Numbered from the stretch's first letter, positions 1 through 10,184 are shown. The stretch is DNA of 64,000 nt from Xanthomonas hortorum (GCF_002940005.1 NZ_MDEF01000007.1); one strand, 5' to 3'. The notes: generated by a model not told the origin, from the letters alone. Program-made: numbers and translations.

Positions 1-1
1 A

Positions 2-115
2 CATGAGGCGGGTAGTGTCGCGTATCTATGGTGCGTTGTTCAGAGGTTCCCTAGCAATCAGCAGATCGTAGCCAACATATTCGCTCAACCCGCCCAGCAC
101 TCATCCAAGATATAA
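2..115 (+). CDS. Possible 3' end of an upstream gene (partial)
   Basis: A reading frame is open from the first bases of the window to a TAA at 113-115, giving about 37 residues ending in QPAQHSSKI. It stops 8 bp before the TTG start of the next small gene, which would suit a translationally coupled pair. A frame this short can be open by chance and no family is recognisable, so this is only a candidate C-terminal fragment; the sequence left of the window would settle it. Confidence 0.3.
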   Translation, partial: HEAGSVAYLWCVVQRFPSNQQIVANIFAQPAQHSSKI

Positions 116-123
116 TATCCTTA

Positions 124-510
124 TTGACGGCAATAAACCCTTTTGGAAGCTTCAATCCAGATAAAATGGCCGTAACAATCCGCGTAAATCTCCCAGATGG
201 CACACGCGCATATTTCGTATTTGACTCAAAACTTAAAGACTGGGTTAAACTTGACTCTCAAAGCAGAGACTCAAACTCAAACATTATTCCAGAGAATCGA
301 AACGACCTTACCGGCGGCCCAAACTCATTTCGCCAGTACACCTTCGTCAATGCTAATGACTTGACAAGATTCGTGCAACGTGCGGTAGAGCTTGGCGCAG
401 CCTTTCAAGGTGACATTGGAACCGGGACAAGTATGACTTGCACATCAAATGTCCGAGACACGGGAAATGGCGAAATAAGCGCAGAAGTTGTGTGCAGCGC
501 GGCTAATTAG
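124..510 (+). CDS. Small hypothetical protein in AT-richer accessory sequence
   Basis: 128 residues if translated from the TTG at 124; an in-frame ATG at 166 would give a protein about 14 residues shorter. I do not recognise a family. The composition is polar and rich in Asn, Ser and Thr. There is no signal peptide or membrane segment, and two cysteines lie near the C-terminus (TCTSN and VVCSAAN). Codon use and GC are clearly lower than in the rest of the window, suggesting foreign origin. It sits directly before the broken end of a TonB-dependent receptor, so it probably belongs to an inserted accessory block. A perfect 9-bp hairpin follows about 45 bp after its stop. Function unknown; a toxin-immunity or cargo gene is possible but unsupported. 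Confidence 0.5.
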   Translation: MTAINPFGSFNPDKMAVTIRVNLPDGTRAYFVFDSKLKDWVKLDSQSRDSNSNIIPENRNDLTGGPNSFRQYTFVNANDLTRFVQRAVELGAAFQGDIGTGTSMTCTSNVRDTGNGEISAEVVCSAAN

Positions 511-554
511 GAGCGGCTCATTGGGATAAGCGTGCGCACTTAGCGGCTTGATAA

Positions 555-577
555 GCGGGGTACACAAGGTACCCCGC
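555..577 (+). terminator. Perfect 9-bp hairpin after the accessory gene
   Basis: GCGGGGTAC and its exact complement GTACCCCGC are separated by a 5-base loop. No T-run follows, so it may be a weak terminator or simply a structured boundary element. It lies between the small accessory gene and the broken end of the TonB receptor. Confidence 0.4.
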
Positions 578-613
578 AGTCGCTGGAGCCCGCTAAATCG
601 CCTGTTCTTCTAA

Positions 614-2521
614 GGCAAGTACAGCGAGACCGATTCGGAATTCTTCGGCCAGCCGGCGTTCGACAGTTCGCTGCGCGTGCGTCGCCAGAATCCGTATGTC
701 AGCCCGGAACTCGGTGCGCTGATGGATTCGCGCGGTGCCACGCAGATCCTGATGAACCGCTTCAACGTCGATGCCGGTCGTCGCGGCGAGAACATCGAGC
801 GCAAGACCTATCGCGCCGTGCTCGGTGCCGAAGGCAACTTCACCGACAACTGGACCTACGACGTGTCTGCCAACTACGGCAAGACCACGGTCGACCGTCT
901 GAACCTCAACAACCGCATCAACGAGCGCTGGCAGGCCGGTATCGATGCCGCGCGCGATGCCAGCGGCAACATCGTCTGCCGCACCACGCTGGACCCGACC
1001 GCGATCAACCCCAACACCAACCGCGTGTATTCGGCGCTGGCACGCGAAGGCTGCGTGCCCTTTAGCGTGTTCGGCAATGGCGCGGTCACGCCGGAAGCCG
1101 CCGCATGGTTCAACACCACCGCGCGCGCGCAGGCCAAGATCCAGCAAACCGTGTTCAGCGCATCGGTAGCCAACAGCAACCTGCTGTCGCTGCCGGCCGG
1201 CGACATCGGTTTTGCCGGTGGCGTGGAATACCGCAAGGAACAGAGCGAGGAAATCACCGATCCGTTTGCAGCCTCGGGCGTGACCTTCCTCAACGCAATC
1301 CCCAACAGCGGCGGCGACTACACCGTCAAGGAAATCTTCGTCGAAAGCACCATTCCGTTGCTGGCCGGCCTGCCGGGCGTGGATCGACTGGCGCTGGATG
1401 TGGCAGGACGCTATTCGGACTACGACAGCATCGGCTCGACCAAGACCTGGAACGTGGGCCTGGACTGGACCATCATCCCGTCGCTGCGTCTGCGCGGCAC
1501 CGTGGCGCAGGCAGTGCGTGCACCCAGCATCGGCGAGTTGTACGACTCGCAGAGCGAGAACTTCGCAACCATCAATGATCCTTGCAACTACCTGCCGACC
1601 AATTCCAATCGTCCTGGTACCGCTGGCGACGTGGCATTGCGCCAAGCCAACTGCAGCGCGCTGGGCGTGCCGGTCGGTTGGATCGACACCTTTACCTCGA
1701 CCCGCCCGGGCGTGAGCGGCGGCAACCCGGAGTTGAAGCCGGAACGTGCGCGCAGCCTGTCGTATGGTCTGGTCTGGCAACCGGAGTTCTTCGAAGGCTT
1801 CGGCATGTCGATCGACTACTGGCGCATCGACTTGCAGGACGCGATCGGCACGGTGACTGCAGAGACCAACGCGACGCGCTGCGTGGACAATCCGGGCGGC
1901 ATCGACAACAGCTTCTGCGGCTTCGTGCAGCGCGCCCCGCTGGGTGGATTCACCGACCCGCAGGGCCGCATCTATCCCGAGCACAGCATTATCGGCTGGC
2001 AGGCGCTCAACGAAAACCTGTCACGCTCGCGGCGTGTGGGCGTGGATCTGGAAATGGACTACCGCTTCCAGATTGGCCAAGGCAATACGGTGCTGCGCTT
2101 TGTCGGCACGCGCCTGATCCAGTCGCGCGAATGGGTGTTCCAGGACTTCCCGGCCGAGTACGACGAGTACGTCACCTACGTGACCGACCCGCGCTGGCGC
2201 GCGCAGTTCCAGACCAAGTACAACTGGAACGAATGGCGCGCCTCGTGGGACATGAACTACGTGGACGGCAACCTGCGCGTGACCCCGGAGAGCTACAACA
2301 GCAACCCGGGCTCGGCCAGCCCGATCAAGAACGGCTCGTACACCTACCACAACTTCCAGTTCGGCTACCAGTTCCCCGGCTCGAAGATCGACGTCTACCT
2401 GGGCATCGACAACGCCTTCGACAAGGACCCGCCGCGCAACTACTTCGGCTCGGATTTCAATTCTGCGCTGTATGACAACGTCGGGCGGTTCTTTTACCTG
2501 GGCACGACAGTCCGGTTCTGA
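614..2521 (+). pseudogene. TonB-dependent receptor lacking its 5' third
   Basis: The frame runs from just after an in-frame TAA (611-613) to the stop at 2521, about 635 residues of beta-barrel. It has many aromatic, alternating strands and the terminal signature RFFYLGTTVRF of a TonB-dependent outer-membrane receptor. Complete relatives are about 950-1000 residues; the signal peptide, TonB box and most of the plug are missing. The homologous frame starts as GKYSETDSEFFGQP with no start codon or ribosome site; the first usable codon is an internal GTG at 677. The break coincides with AT-richer sequence, so I infer truncation by insertion or recombination. A fragment like this cannot gate substrate uptake. 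A proper terminator still follows. Confidence 0.82.
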
Positions 2522-2541
2522 GGCCTGTTGGCGATGCATCG

Positions 2542-2569
2542 AAAAGACCCCGTTTGACGGGGTCTTTTT
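2542..2569 (+). terminator. Rho-independent terminator of the receptor remnant
   Basis: A stem built on AAAGACCCCG / CGGGGTCTTT with a TTTGA-type loop, followed by a run of T. It begins about 20 bp after the stop of the truncated receptor. Confidence 0.85.
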
Positions 2570-2745
2570 GAATTCAAGTTTCAGATGAAACCAGCCGGCC
2601 GGCCGCAACAATCAGTCACGGATATGGCAGCCAGGTAGCATTCGGTTGATCGGCTCGATGTCACGCCGAACCGCGCGCACTGACAAAAATGAATACTTAT
2701 GTGGCCCAAACCGGGCCCTATTCGCATGCCTGGCAATTTGTGCGC

Positions 2746-2770
2746 AGATCCGCATATTCGATGCGGATCT
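2746..2770 (+). promoter_or_regulatory. Perfect hairpin in the leader region of the Oar-like receptor
   Basis: AGATCCGCAT and its exact complement ATGCGGATCT flank a 5-base loop, followed by TCGCCCTTTTC. It lies about 130 bp before the receptor start, within an AT-richer 330-bp stretch (2570-2898) that holds no other gene. It could be an attenuator, an operator dyad or an mRNA-stabilising leader; the sequence alone does not decide. Confidence 0.4.
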
Positions 2771-2898
2771 CGCCCTTTTCATTAACGAATCATTCAAAAG
2801 GCTTGCGACTCAGCCCACAGATTCATTACGTTCGGGTTAAGGCCATCTGACTCTTCGATGACCGCCACTTCTCCCGATACCCAGTTGAAAGGTTAGGA

Positions 2899-5800
2899 AT
2901 GAGCAATCAATTTCGTCGCCACGCCCTCAAGCGCACCGCTCTGGCTGTTGTGCTCGGCGCGTGTCTCGCCAACGGTGCGGTCTACGCACAAAGCACGACC
3001 GGCAGCATCTACGGTAGCGCTCCCTCTGAGGCGGGCAGCACCATCGTCGTGCAGAGCGACACCGGCCTGAGCCGCACGATCACCATCGACGCCAATGGCC
3101 GTTACAACCTCGGCTCGTTGCCGGTGGGCGCCTATACCGTCACCCTCAAGCGCGGCGATCAGGTCGTCGATACCCGCAAAAATGTGCAGCTGCGCGTAGG
3201 GTCCGGCACAGAGGTGTCGTTTGCTGGCGCAGCTGGCAGCGGCAGCACCGACGCAACGACGCTCGGCGCGATCACGGTGACGGCCGCCAATGCGCCGAAG
3301 ATCGATGTCAGCTCCACCAGCTCGCGCTCGGTGATCACTTCTCAACAGCTTGCAACCCTTCCACTGGGCCGTAGTGCCGAAGCGATCGCGCTGCTTGCTC
3401 CCGGTGCTGTTTCAGGTGCCGGCGCATTCAACAACGGCTCGCGCTCTGTCGTGTCTTTCGGCGGCTCAGGCGTCACTGAAAATGCGTACTACATCAACGG
3501 CTTTAACGTCAGTAATCCGTTAAGCAATCTGGGTGGCGTCAGCCTGCCCTACGGCGCTATCGACCAGCAGGAAACCTACACCGGCGGCTACAGCTCACGC
3601 TATGGTCGTTCGACCGGCGGCGTGATCAGTCAGGTCGGCAAGCGCGGCACCAACGAATGGCATTTCGGTGCGCAAGCGGTGTGGGAGCCGAAGAACCTAT
3701 CGAGTTCAGTCGGCGATGTCTGGTACCCAAGCAACACACTTAACTCCAATCCGCGCTACAAGTACGAAGATCCAGATCTGCCGGGCACGATCTATCGTAG
3801 CGGCAAGGGCGACGTGCAAAGCCGCACGGTCTACAGTGTCTATGCTGGCGGCCCCCTGATTGAAGACAAACTGTTTATCTTCGTAGCGGGCGAAACCGAC
3901 AAGACCGACGGTGCGGTGACCAGCACAGCGACCGCCGCTACTACGCAAGGCCGTAATCATTATGAGTACAGCTCGCCAAAGTTCTACGGGAAGATCGACT
4001 GGAACATTAACGACAACAACATTCTCGAATACACCCGCATAGAGAACACCGATCGTCGTGCCGGCGCTTACAGCAACTATGATTACGACACACGATCTGA
4101 TGGTGGTCCGTCCGGCCTCTACGCGGATACTTACAAGATCAAAGACACCTACGACATCTTCAAGTACACCGGCTACATCACTGACGACCTGACGGTTAAC
4201 GCCACCTGGGGCCGCAGCACGCAGCACAACCAACAGTTCAACCCGCTGATATCCTCGCTACCCTTCATCGCCGGCCTCAATCTGCAAAACCCGGCCATCA
4301 CCGGTGGCACGCCTATCTCCAACAATCAGGCGACCAATCGTTCCAAAGCGGATGACCCGATCAACAAGACTCGCAATCTGCGTCTGGAATTGAACTACCG
4401 GCTGGGCGACCACGATCTGACCGCCGGCGTGGACAACATGTATTTCAACGCCTACGACGAAGGCGTGCGCACGACCGGCCCTGGTTATCAATGGATCTAT
4501 GGCAGCGCGGGTGACGAAGTCTCGCCAGTTCGCGGCACGCTGGGCGTTGGCGCCACCGGCCCGGGCACCGACGGCTACTACGCTCAACAACGTATCTTCA
4601 CCACCACTACCAGCATGGCGGTGGAACAGAAGGCCTATTACCTGGAAGACCGCTGGCAGGTCAATGATCATTGGTTGCTGACACTGGGTATCCGCAACGA
4701 CAAATTCACCAATTTCAATAGCGATCATGTGCCCTATGTAGATAGCGGCGACCAGTGGGCACCACGCTTGGGCGCTAGCTGGGACGTGTTCGGCGACTCC
4801 TCGCTGAAAATTTTCGCCAATTTAGGACGCTACTACCTCGCTTTGCCTAATCAGGTGGCGATCCGCGGTGCATCTGCCTCGACCTATACCGATGAGTATT
4901 TCGCCTATACCGGCATCGATGCCAATGGCGAGCCGACTGGCCTGCGGCCGATCGGCCCCGGTCCGGTGTCGAGCAATGGCGAATACGGCCAAGCCCCGGA
5001 TCCGAACGCCTTTGCGCCAACCGATCTGAAGTCGCAGTATCAGGATGAATTCATCTTGGGCTTCGAGAAGACGCTGGGCGAAAGCTGGAACTCAGGTGCA
5101 AAGGTCACGTACCGCAAATTGCAAGCCGCCATTGACGATGTTTGCGACACCGGACGTATCGCCGACAAGCTGGAAGCCAGCGGCGGCAACCCGGATGCGG
5201 TAGACATCCCCGGCTGCGTGATGTTCAACCCGGGCAAGACCAACACCTACAACCTCGCCAATGTCGATGGATCCGGCTATACCCAAGTCTCCATGTCGCA
5301 GTCCGACTGGGGCTTTACTGACAAGGCCAAGCGCAGCTATGTGTCGGTCGACCTGTTCCTGGAACACCCGTTCGACGAGAAGTGGTATGGCCGCGTCGAC
5401 TACACCTGGTCGCACAGCTACGGCAATACCGAAGGTCAGGTGAAGTCCGACCTCGGCCAGGCCGACGTGTCAAAGACGCAGGATTGGGACTCGGCCGAAC
5501 TGATGTACTACGCCGGCGGCAACCTGGCTAATGATCGGCGCCACCAGATCAAGGCGTTCGGTGCCTATCAGATCAACCCGGAATGGATGGCCTCGGCCAC
5601 CCTGCGTGTGATGTCGGGCACGCCGATCAGCTGCCTGGGCTTCTATGGCGGCCCGAATGCGGAGGAGGTCGACTATGATCCGATCGGCTACGGCTCTTCG
5701 TACCACTATTGCGGCCTCCAACCCTCGTCTCCTGGTGATGCCGGCCGCACGCCGTGGATCAAGAACCTCGATTTGGGCTTGACGTACCGCCCGGCGTTCG

Positions 5801-5988
5801 CCGATCACAAGCTGGCCTTCGGCATGCAGATCTTCAATGTCCTCAACGACCGAGCGGTCAATCGTGTCGACGGCGTCTACGAGGGCGATGTTCCCTTCAA
5901 CGTCTCTAACACCTACCGCCTGGGTCTGCAGCCTTACAACTACAACCCGCCACGCTATGTCCGCCTGACCGCCTCTTACGATTTCTGA
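2899..5988 (+). CDS. Oar-like TonB-dependent receptor with carboxypeptidase-regulatory-like domain
   Basis: 1029 residues. A Sec signal peptide (hydrophobic core ALAVVLGACLANGAVYA, about residues 14-30) precedes an N-terminal immunoglobulin-like CarboxypepD_reg domain (about 32-115), which contains the family pattern GRYNLGSLPVGAYTVTLKRG. A plug domain and a large C-terminal barrel follow, ending in RLTASYDF with the terminal Phe expected for BamA recognition. This is the Oar/OmpA-related subfamily of TonB-dependent transporters, which import bulky substrates at the outer membrane using TonB energy; the substrate cannot be told. The start ATG is preceded by a GGTTAGGA ribosome site. It is transcribed alone, between the terminator at 2542 and the terminator at 6047. 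Complete and in good frame, unlike its neighbour. Confidence 0.93.
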   Translation: MSNQFRRHALKRTALAVVLGACLANGAVYAQSTTGSIYGSAPSEAGSTIVVQSDTGLSRTITIDANGRYNLGSLPVGAYTVTLKRGDQVVDTRKNVQLRVGSGTEVSFAGAAGSGSTDATTLGAITVTAANAPKIDVSSTSSRSVITSQQLATLPLGRSAEAIALLAPGAVSGAGAFNNGSRSVVSFGGSGVTENAYYINGFNVSNPLSNLGGVSLPYGAIDQQETYTGGYSSRYGRSTGGVISQVGKRGTNEWHFGAQAVWEPKNLSSSVGDVWYPSNTLNSNPRYKYEDPDLPGTIYRSGKGDVQSRTVYSVYAGGPLIEDKLFIFVAGETDKTDGAVTSTATAATTQGRNHYEYSSPKFYGKIDWNINDNNILEYTRIENTDRRAGAYSNYDYDTRSDGGPSGLYADTYKIKDTYDIFKYTGYITDDLTVNATWGRSTQHNQQFNPLISSLPFIAGLNLQNPAITGGTPISNNQATNRSKADDPINKTRNLRLELNYRLGDHDLTAGVDNMYFNAYDEGVRTTGPGYQWIYGSAGDEVSPVRGTLGVGATGPGTDGYYAQQRIFTTTTSMAVEQKAYYLEDRWQVNDHWLLTLGIRNDKFTNFNSDHVPYVDSGDQWAPRLGASWDVFGDSSLKIFANLGRYYLALPNQVAIRGASASTYTDEYFAYTGIDANGEPTGLRPIGPGPVSSNGEYGQAPDPNAFAPTDLKSQYQDEFILGFEKTLGESWNSGAKVTYRKLQAAIDDVCDTGRIADKLEASGGNPDAVDIPGCVMFNPGKTNTYNLANVDGSGYTQVSMSQSDWGFTDKAKRSYVSVDLFLEHPFDEKWYGRVDYTWSHSYGNTEGQVKSDLGQADVSKTQDWDSAELMYYAGGNLANDRRHQIKAFGAYQINPEWMASATLRVMSGTPISCLGFYGGPNAEEVDYDPIGYGSSYHYCGLQPSSPGDAGRTPWIKNLDLGLTYRPAFADHKLAFGMQIFNVLNDRAVNRVDGVYEGDVPFNVSNTYRLGLQPYNYNPPRYVRLTASYDF

Positions 5989-6046
5989 CACGGGAAGACG
6001 ACCGGAGACGTCACGACGTCTTCGGTCCGTCATCAGTACTTGCTCC

Positions 6047-6074
6047 AGGCCCCGGCTCGTCCGGGGCCTTCTTT
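6047..6074 (+). terminator. Bidirectional terminator between convergent genes
   Basis: AGGCCCCGG / CCGGGGCCT with a 5-base loop, followed by TCTTT. It lies between the Oar-like receptor and the oppositely transcribed FAD oxidoreductase. A second weaker dyad (GAAGACG at 5994-6000, CGTCTTC at 6017-6023) precedes it. Confidence 0.8.
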
Positions 6075-6096
6075 GTGCGGATGTGCGCGGCCTGAC

Positions 6097-7692
6097 TCAG
6101 CCGCAGAGAATCTCCTGCGCAGCATTATGCCCAGGCGCACCGGTTACCCCACCGCCGGGATGCGTCCCGGACCCGCATAGATACAGCCCGGGTATCGCGC
6201 CGCGATAGGCGCCCTGGCCCAGCATCGGACGTGCGCTGAACAATTGGTTGAGGCTGAGCGCGCCGTGGAAGATGTCTCCGCCGATCAGGCCAAAGATTCG
6301 CTCCAGGTCGAGTGGACTCAGCACCTGGCGGCCCAGCACCGATGCGGCGAATCCTGGCGCGTAGCGCTCCACCGTTGCAATCATCAAATCGGCGACTTCT
6401 TCGCGATGATCGTCCCAGTGCCGGCCGTCGGGAAGTTGCGGTGCCACGTGCTGGCAAAACAGGCTGGCCACATGCTGCCCAGGCGGTGCCAGGCTGTCGT
6501 CCAAGGTGCTGGGAATCAGCAGTTCGACCACCGGCTCGCGCGACCATCCGGATGCGCGCGCGTCCAGCCAGGCACGGTCCATGTAATCCAGGCTGGGCGC
6601 GAGGATAATCCCGGCGGTGAGATGGTCGCCCGCACTAGGCAATGCAGTGAATTCCGGCAGCCGCGAGAGCGCCACGTTCATGCGGAATGTGCCCGATCCG
6701 CACCGGTAATGCGCAATGCGCTCACGGGTTGCCGCAGGCACATCGTCGGGACGCATCAAGTGCTGGTAGAGCAACTTCGGATTGACGTTGACAACCACTG
6801 CACGCGCACGAATCACGTCGCCCTTCGCAGTCACCACGCCAACCGCACGCGCCTGCTCCACCAGCACGCGCTCCACTGCGCAGCCAGTCCGGATCTGCGC
6901 ACCGTATTCGCGCGCACTGGCGGCCATTGCCTGCGTAATGGCGCCCATACCGCCGATGGCATGGCCCCAGGCGCCCTTGACGCCGTTGCTTTGCCCGAAC
7001 ACGTGATGCAACAACACATACGCCGTGCCCGGCGCGTACGGGCTGGCGTAATTGCCGACGATGCCGTCGAAGCCGAATAGCGCCTTGATCGGCGCGCTCT
7101 CGAACCAGCGGTCCAGATACTCGGCTGCGGAAATCGTGAATAAATCGAGCAGATCCTGACGTAACGTAAGCGACAAGCCCTGCAGCTGCAGCCCCACCTT
7201 TCCCGCTCGCCACAACTGCGGCAACGCGCGTAGCCAGCCGCCCTCAGTAACATCGGGCGGCGGCTGTAATGCCAGCGCACGCAAGACATCGGCCAGTTGC
7301 TCCAGGCGCGCTTCATAGGCAGGCAATGCAGCGGCATCGCGTGCGGAGAATTTGGCGACTTCCGCAGCGGTGCGCCCAGCACCGGCCAGCAGATACTCAC
7401 CATTCGGTAGCGGCAGAAAGTTATTGATGCGACGCGGAACCACGCGCAAGCCGTGCCGCTCCAGCTCCAGGTCTGCGATGACTTTTGGCTGCAGCAACGA
7501 CACCGTATACGCCGCCACTGAATTGCGAAATCCGGGATGAAATTCTTCGGTGACTGCTGCGCCGCCGACCACATCGCGCGCTTCCAGTACCAGCACGCGC
7601 TTGCCTGCCTTGGCCAGATATGCAGCGCACACCAGGCCGTTGTGGCCGGCGCCGATGATCAGTGCGTCCAACGGTTCGGAGGCGGTGGGCAT
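6097..7692 (-). CDS. FAD-dependent oxidoreductase, CrtI/PYROXD2-like
   Basis: 531 residues. The N-terminus carries a dinucleotide-binding fold, IIGAGHNGLVCAAYLAKAG, followed by an acidic residue at the end of the second strand (VLVLEARDVVGG). This is typical of the phytoene desaturase/amine-oxidase superfamily. A C-terminal segment, LYLCGSGTHPGGGVTGAPGHNAA, matches the FAD-contacting end of the same family. Length and motifs fit the PYROXD2/beta-carotene-ketolase-like group, flavoenzymes whose bacterial substrates are mostly unknown. No carotenoid genes are nearby, so a pigment role is not supported by context. It is transcribed alone, convergent with the Oar receptor and divergent from the first M13 peptidase. 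Confidence 0.85.
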   Translation of the reverse strand: MPTASEPLDALIIGAGHNGLVCAAYLAKAGKRVLVLEARDVVGGAAVTEEFHPGFRNSVAAYTVSLLQPKVIADLELERHGLRVVPRRINNFLPLPNGEYLLAGAGRTAAEVAKFSARDAAALPAYEARLEQLADVLRALALQPPPDVTEGGWLRALPQLWRAGKVGLQLQGLSLTLRQDLLDLFTISAAEYLDRWFESAPIKALFGFDGIVGNYASPYAPGTAYVLLHHVFGQSNGVKGAWGHAIGGMGAITQAMAASAREYGAQIRTGCAVERVLVEQARAVGVVTAKGDVIRARAVVVNVNPKLLYQHLMRPDDVPAATRERIAHYRCGSGTFRMNVALSRLPEFTALPSAGDHLTAGIILAPSLDYMDRAWLDARASGWSREPVVELLIPSTLDDSLAPPGQHVASLFCQHVAPQLPDGRHWDDHREEVADLMIATVERYAPGFAASVLGRQVLSPLDLERIFGLIGGDIFHGALSLNQLFSARPMLGQGAYRGAIPGLYLCGSGTHPGGGVTGAPGHNAAQEILCG

Positions 7693-8031
7693 GCGCTCGT
7701 ATATAGCATCGCTTGCCCGGGTCGGCCATTCGCGCAGTGGCTACCATCGCCACCGATGTGCGCTCACCATCACCGACATGGTCCATGTCTGCCGGGAACA
7801 TGAACCAAACAACCACGCGACGCATGATGAGAAGGCCGCAGGCTCCCTACCTAGCACGTCACTCCACGTTGCCATCCAGCAGCCGCATGCCAAAAATAGC
7901 CATCAGCCCAGCCCATCTACACACGCCGCACCCATGACCTTCGACACCATGCCATCCGGCTGGCGAGGCGTAGAGTGCCGGCCACGGCCCTGGCGACGGG
8001 GCTTCCCAATCCGCTGCTTCTGGAGCCCTTT
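7693..8031. other. Divergent intergenic region, no gene seen
   Basis: About 340 bp between the start of the FAD oxidoreductase (minus) and the M13 peptidase (plus). I see no convincing coding frame or strong repeat. It must hold both promoters. A GGAG ribosome site lies at 8022-8025 for the peptidase. Confidence 0.5.
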
Positions 8032-10155
8032 GTGATTCGAACACCTCATTTATTGACGTTGACCCTGGCCGTGGCCACCGCGCTGAGCGCTTGCAAGAAG
8101 TCTGAAGACGCCGCGCCTGCCGCCCCCGCAGCCGACACAGCGGCAACCACGCCCGCTGCACCCAAGACGCTGACCCTGGACCAGAGCAAGCTGCCGGCGG
8201 TGAACCAGTTCACCGCGGCGGACCTGGATGCCAATGGCAACGCCTGTACCGATCTCAACGCCTACGCCAACGCCAAGTTCCTGGCCGCCAACCCGGTGCC
8301 GAGCGATCGCACCAGCTGGGGCGCGTTCGAGATGCTCGACGAGCGCTCCAATGCGATCCAGCAGCAGCTGGTCGAACAAGCTGCGGCCAACACCAGCGCC
8401 AGCGGCGTGGAAAAGATCGTCGGCGACCTGTGGTCCACCGGCATGGACGAAGCCAAGATCAACGCGCAAGGCATCGAGCCGCTGAAGCCTGAACTGGCCG
8501 CGATCGACGCCATCAGCGACCAAGCCAAGCTGGTCGACTATCTGCGCAGCAGCGCGGCCAAGGGCAATAACGAGCTCTTCAGCTTCGGCGCCGAGGCGGA
8601 CTTCAAGAAGTCCAGCCAGAACATCGCCTACGCCATGCAGGGCGGCCTGGGTTTGCCGGATCCGGAGTACTACACCAGCGCCACCAACAAGGCCAAGCTG
8701 GAGGCCTACCAGGCGCACGTGGCCAAGGTGCTGGAGTTGTCCGGCGTGGCTGCGGCCGATGCCGCCGCGCAGGCCAAGCAGGTCGTCGCGTTCGAAAGCC
8801 GTCTGGCCAAGGTCTCCAAGACCAGCACCCAGATGTCGCGCGATGCCTCGCTGGCCTACAACCCGATCTCGCCGGCCGAGGCCGACAAGCTGACTCCGAA
8901 CTGGTCGTGGACCGAGTTCTTCAAGTCGCAGGGCGTGACCACGCCGGAGATGTTCTCGCTGGCGATCCCGGCCTTCCATCAGGAAGTGAGCAAGATGATC
9001 GCCGACACCGACCCGGCGATCTGGCGCGCCTACCTGCGCTTCCACACCGTCGATGGCGCCTCGCCGTTCCTGAGCCAGCCGTTCGTCGATGAGAACTTCG
9101 CGTTCTACAACAAGACCCTGCGCGGCCAGAAGGAAATCAAGCCGCGTTGGAAGCGCGTGCTGGCGACCATCAACGGCCAGACCGGCGAAGCCTTGGGCCA
9201 GATGTACGTCAAGGTCGCGTTCCCGGCCGATTCCAAGGCCAAGATGGAAACGCTGGTGACCAATCTGCGCACCGCGCTGAAAGCCCGCATCGAAAAGCTC
9301 GACTGGATGAGCCCGGAGACCAAGACCAAGGCGATCGCCAAGTGGGAAAGCTTCACGCCCAAGATCGGCTACCCGGAAAAGTGGCGCGAGTGGAACGGCT
9401 TGAACACCAGCCGTGACAGCTACCTCGGCAACGTGATGGCCGCGTCCGAGTACAACTACAAGTGGAACCTATCCAAGATCGGCAAGCCGGTGGACAAGAC
9501 CGAATGGGGCATGAGCCCGCAGACGGTCAATGCCTACTACAACCCGCTGCAGAACGAGATCGTGTTCCCGGCCGCGATCCTGCAGCCGCCGTTCTTCGAC
9601 CCGAATGCGCCGGAGGAAATGAACTACGGCGGTATAGGCGCGGTGATCGGCCATGAGATGACGCATGGTTACGACGACCAGGGCAGCCGCTTTGGTGCCG
9701 ATGGCAACTTCATCGCCGATCCGGGCTGGTGGACGCAGAAGGATCTGGACGCGTTCAAGGCGCGCACCGGCAAGCTGGTCGCGCAGTTCGACGGCTATCG
9801 CACCCCGGCTGGCGACAAGGTCAAGGGCGACCTGACCCTGGGCGAAAACATCGCCGACCTGGGCGGCCTCAACACCGCCTACGACGCGATGAAGACCGCC
9901 ACCGCCGGCAAGGACGATCCCAAGAGCGACGGCATCACCCGCGACCAGCGCTTCTTCCTCAACTGGGCCACGGTGTGGCGCCGCAACTTCACCCCGGAAG
10001 AACTGGTGGTGCGCCTGAAGACCGATCCGCACGCACCGGCCAACTTCCGCGCCATCGGTGCGCCGTCGAACATGCCGGCCTTCGCCGCCGCGTTCTCCTG
10101 CAAGGCCGGCGATGCGATGGTGCGTCAGGGCGATAAGCAGGTTGTGATCTGGTAA
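8032..10155 (+). CDS. M13-family zinc metallopeptidase, lipoprotein (first of three)
   Basis: I chose the GTG at 8032 because a GGAG site precedes it by 6 bp and it yields a clean lipoprotein signal (MIRTPHLLTLTLAVATALSAC, lipidated Cys 21); a longer start at 7975 would bury this signal. The protein has 707 residues. It shows the neprilysin/PepO features: substrate-binding NAYYNP, the zinc motif HEMTH (His 541, Glu 542, His 545) and the third ligand in ENIADLGG (Glu 605), with a C-terminal CKAGDAMVR...VVIW end. It is an endopeptidase for short peptides, anchored to a membrane facing the periplasm or exterior. It starts a run of three paralogues; its own terminator separates it from the second, so the three are not one simple operon. 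Confidence 0.93.
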   Translation: MIRTPHLLTLTLAVATALSACKKSEDAAPAAPAADTAATTPAAPKTLTLDQSKLPAVNQFTAADLDANGNACTDLNAYANAKFLAANPVPSDRTSWGAFEMLDERSNAIQQQLVEQAAANTSASGVEKIVGDLWSTGMDEAKINAQGIEPLKPELAAIDAISDQAKLVDYLRSSAAKGNNELFSFGAEADFKKSSQNIAYAMQGGLGLPDPEYYTSATNKAKLEAYQAHVAKVLELSGVAAADAAAQAKQVVAFESRLAKVSKTSTQMSRDASLAYNPISPAEADKLTPNWSWTEFFKSQGVTTPEMFSLAIPAFHQEVSKMIADTDPAIWRAYLRFHTVDGASPFLSQPFVDENFAFYNKTLRGQKEIKPRWKRVLATINGQTGEALGQMYVKVAFPADSKAKMETLVTNLRTALKARIEKLDWMSPETKTKAIAKWESFTPKIGYPEKWREWNGLNTSRDSYLGNVMAASEYNYKWNLSKIGKPVDKTEWGMSPQTVNAYYNPLQNEIVFPAAILQPPFFDPNAPEEMNYGGIGAVIGHEMTHGYDDQGSRFGADGNFIADPGWWTQKDLDAFKARTGKLVAQFDGYRTPAGDKVKGDLTLGENIADLGGLNTAYDAMKTATAGKDDPKSDGITRDQRFFLNWATVWRRNFTPEELVVRLKTDPHAPANFRAIGAPSNMPAFAAAFSCKAGDAMVRQGDKQVVIW

Positions 10156-10184
10156 TCGTCATCGCAAGAAAGCGGTAACCAACG

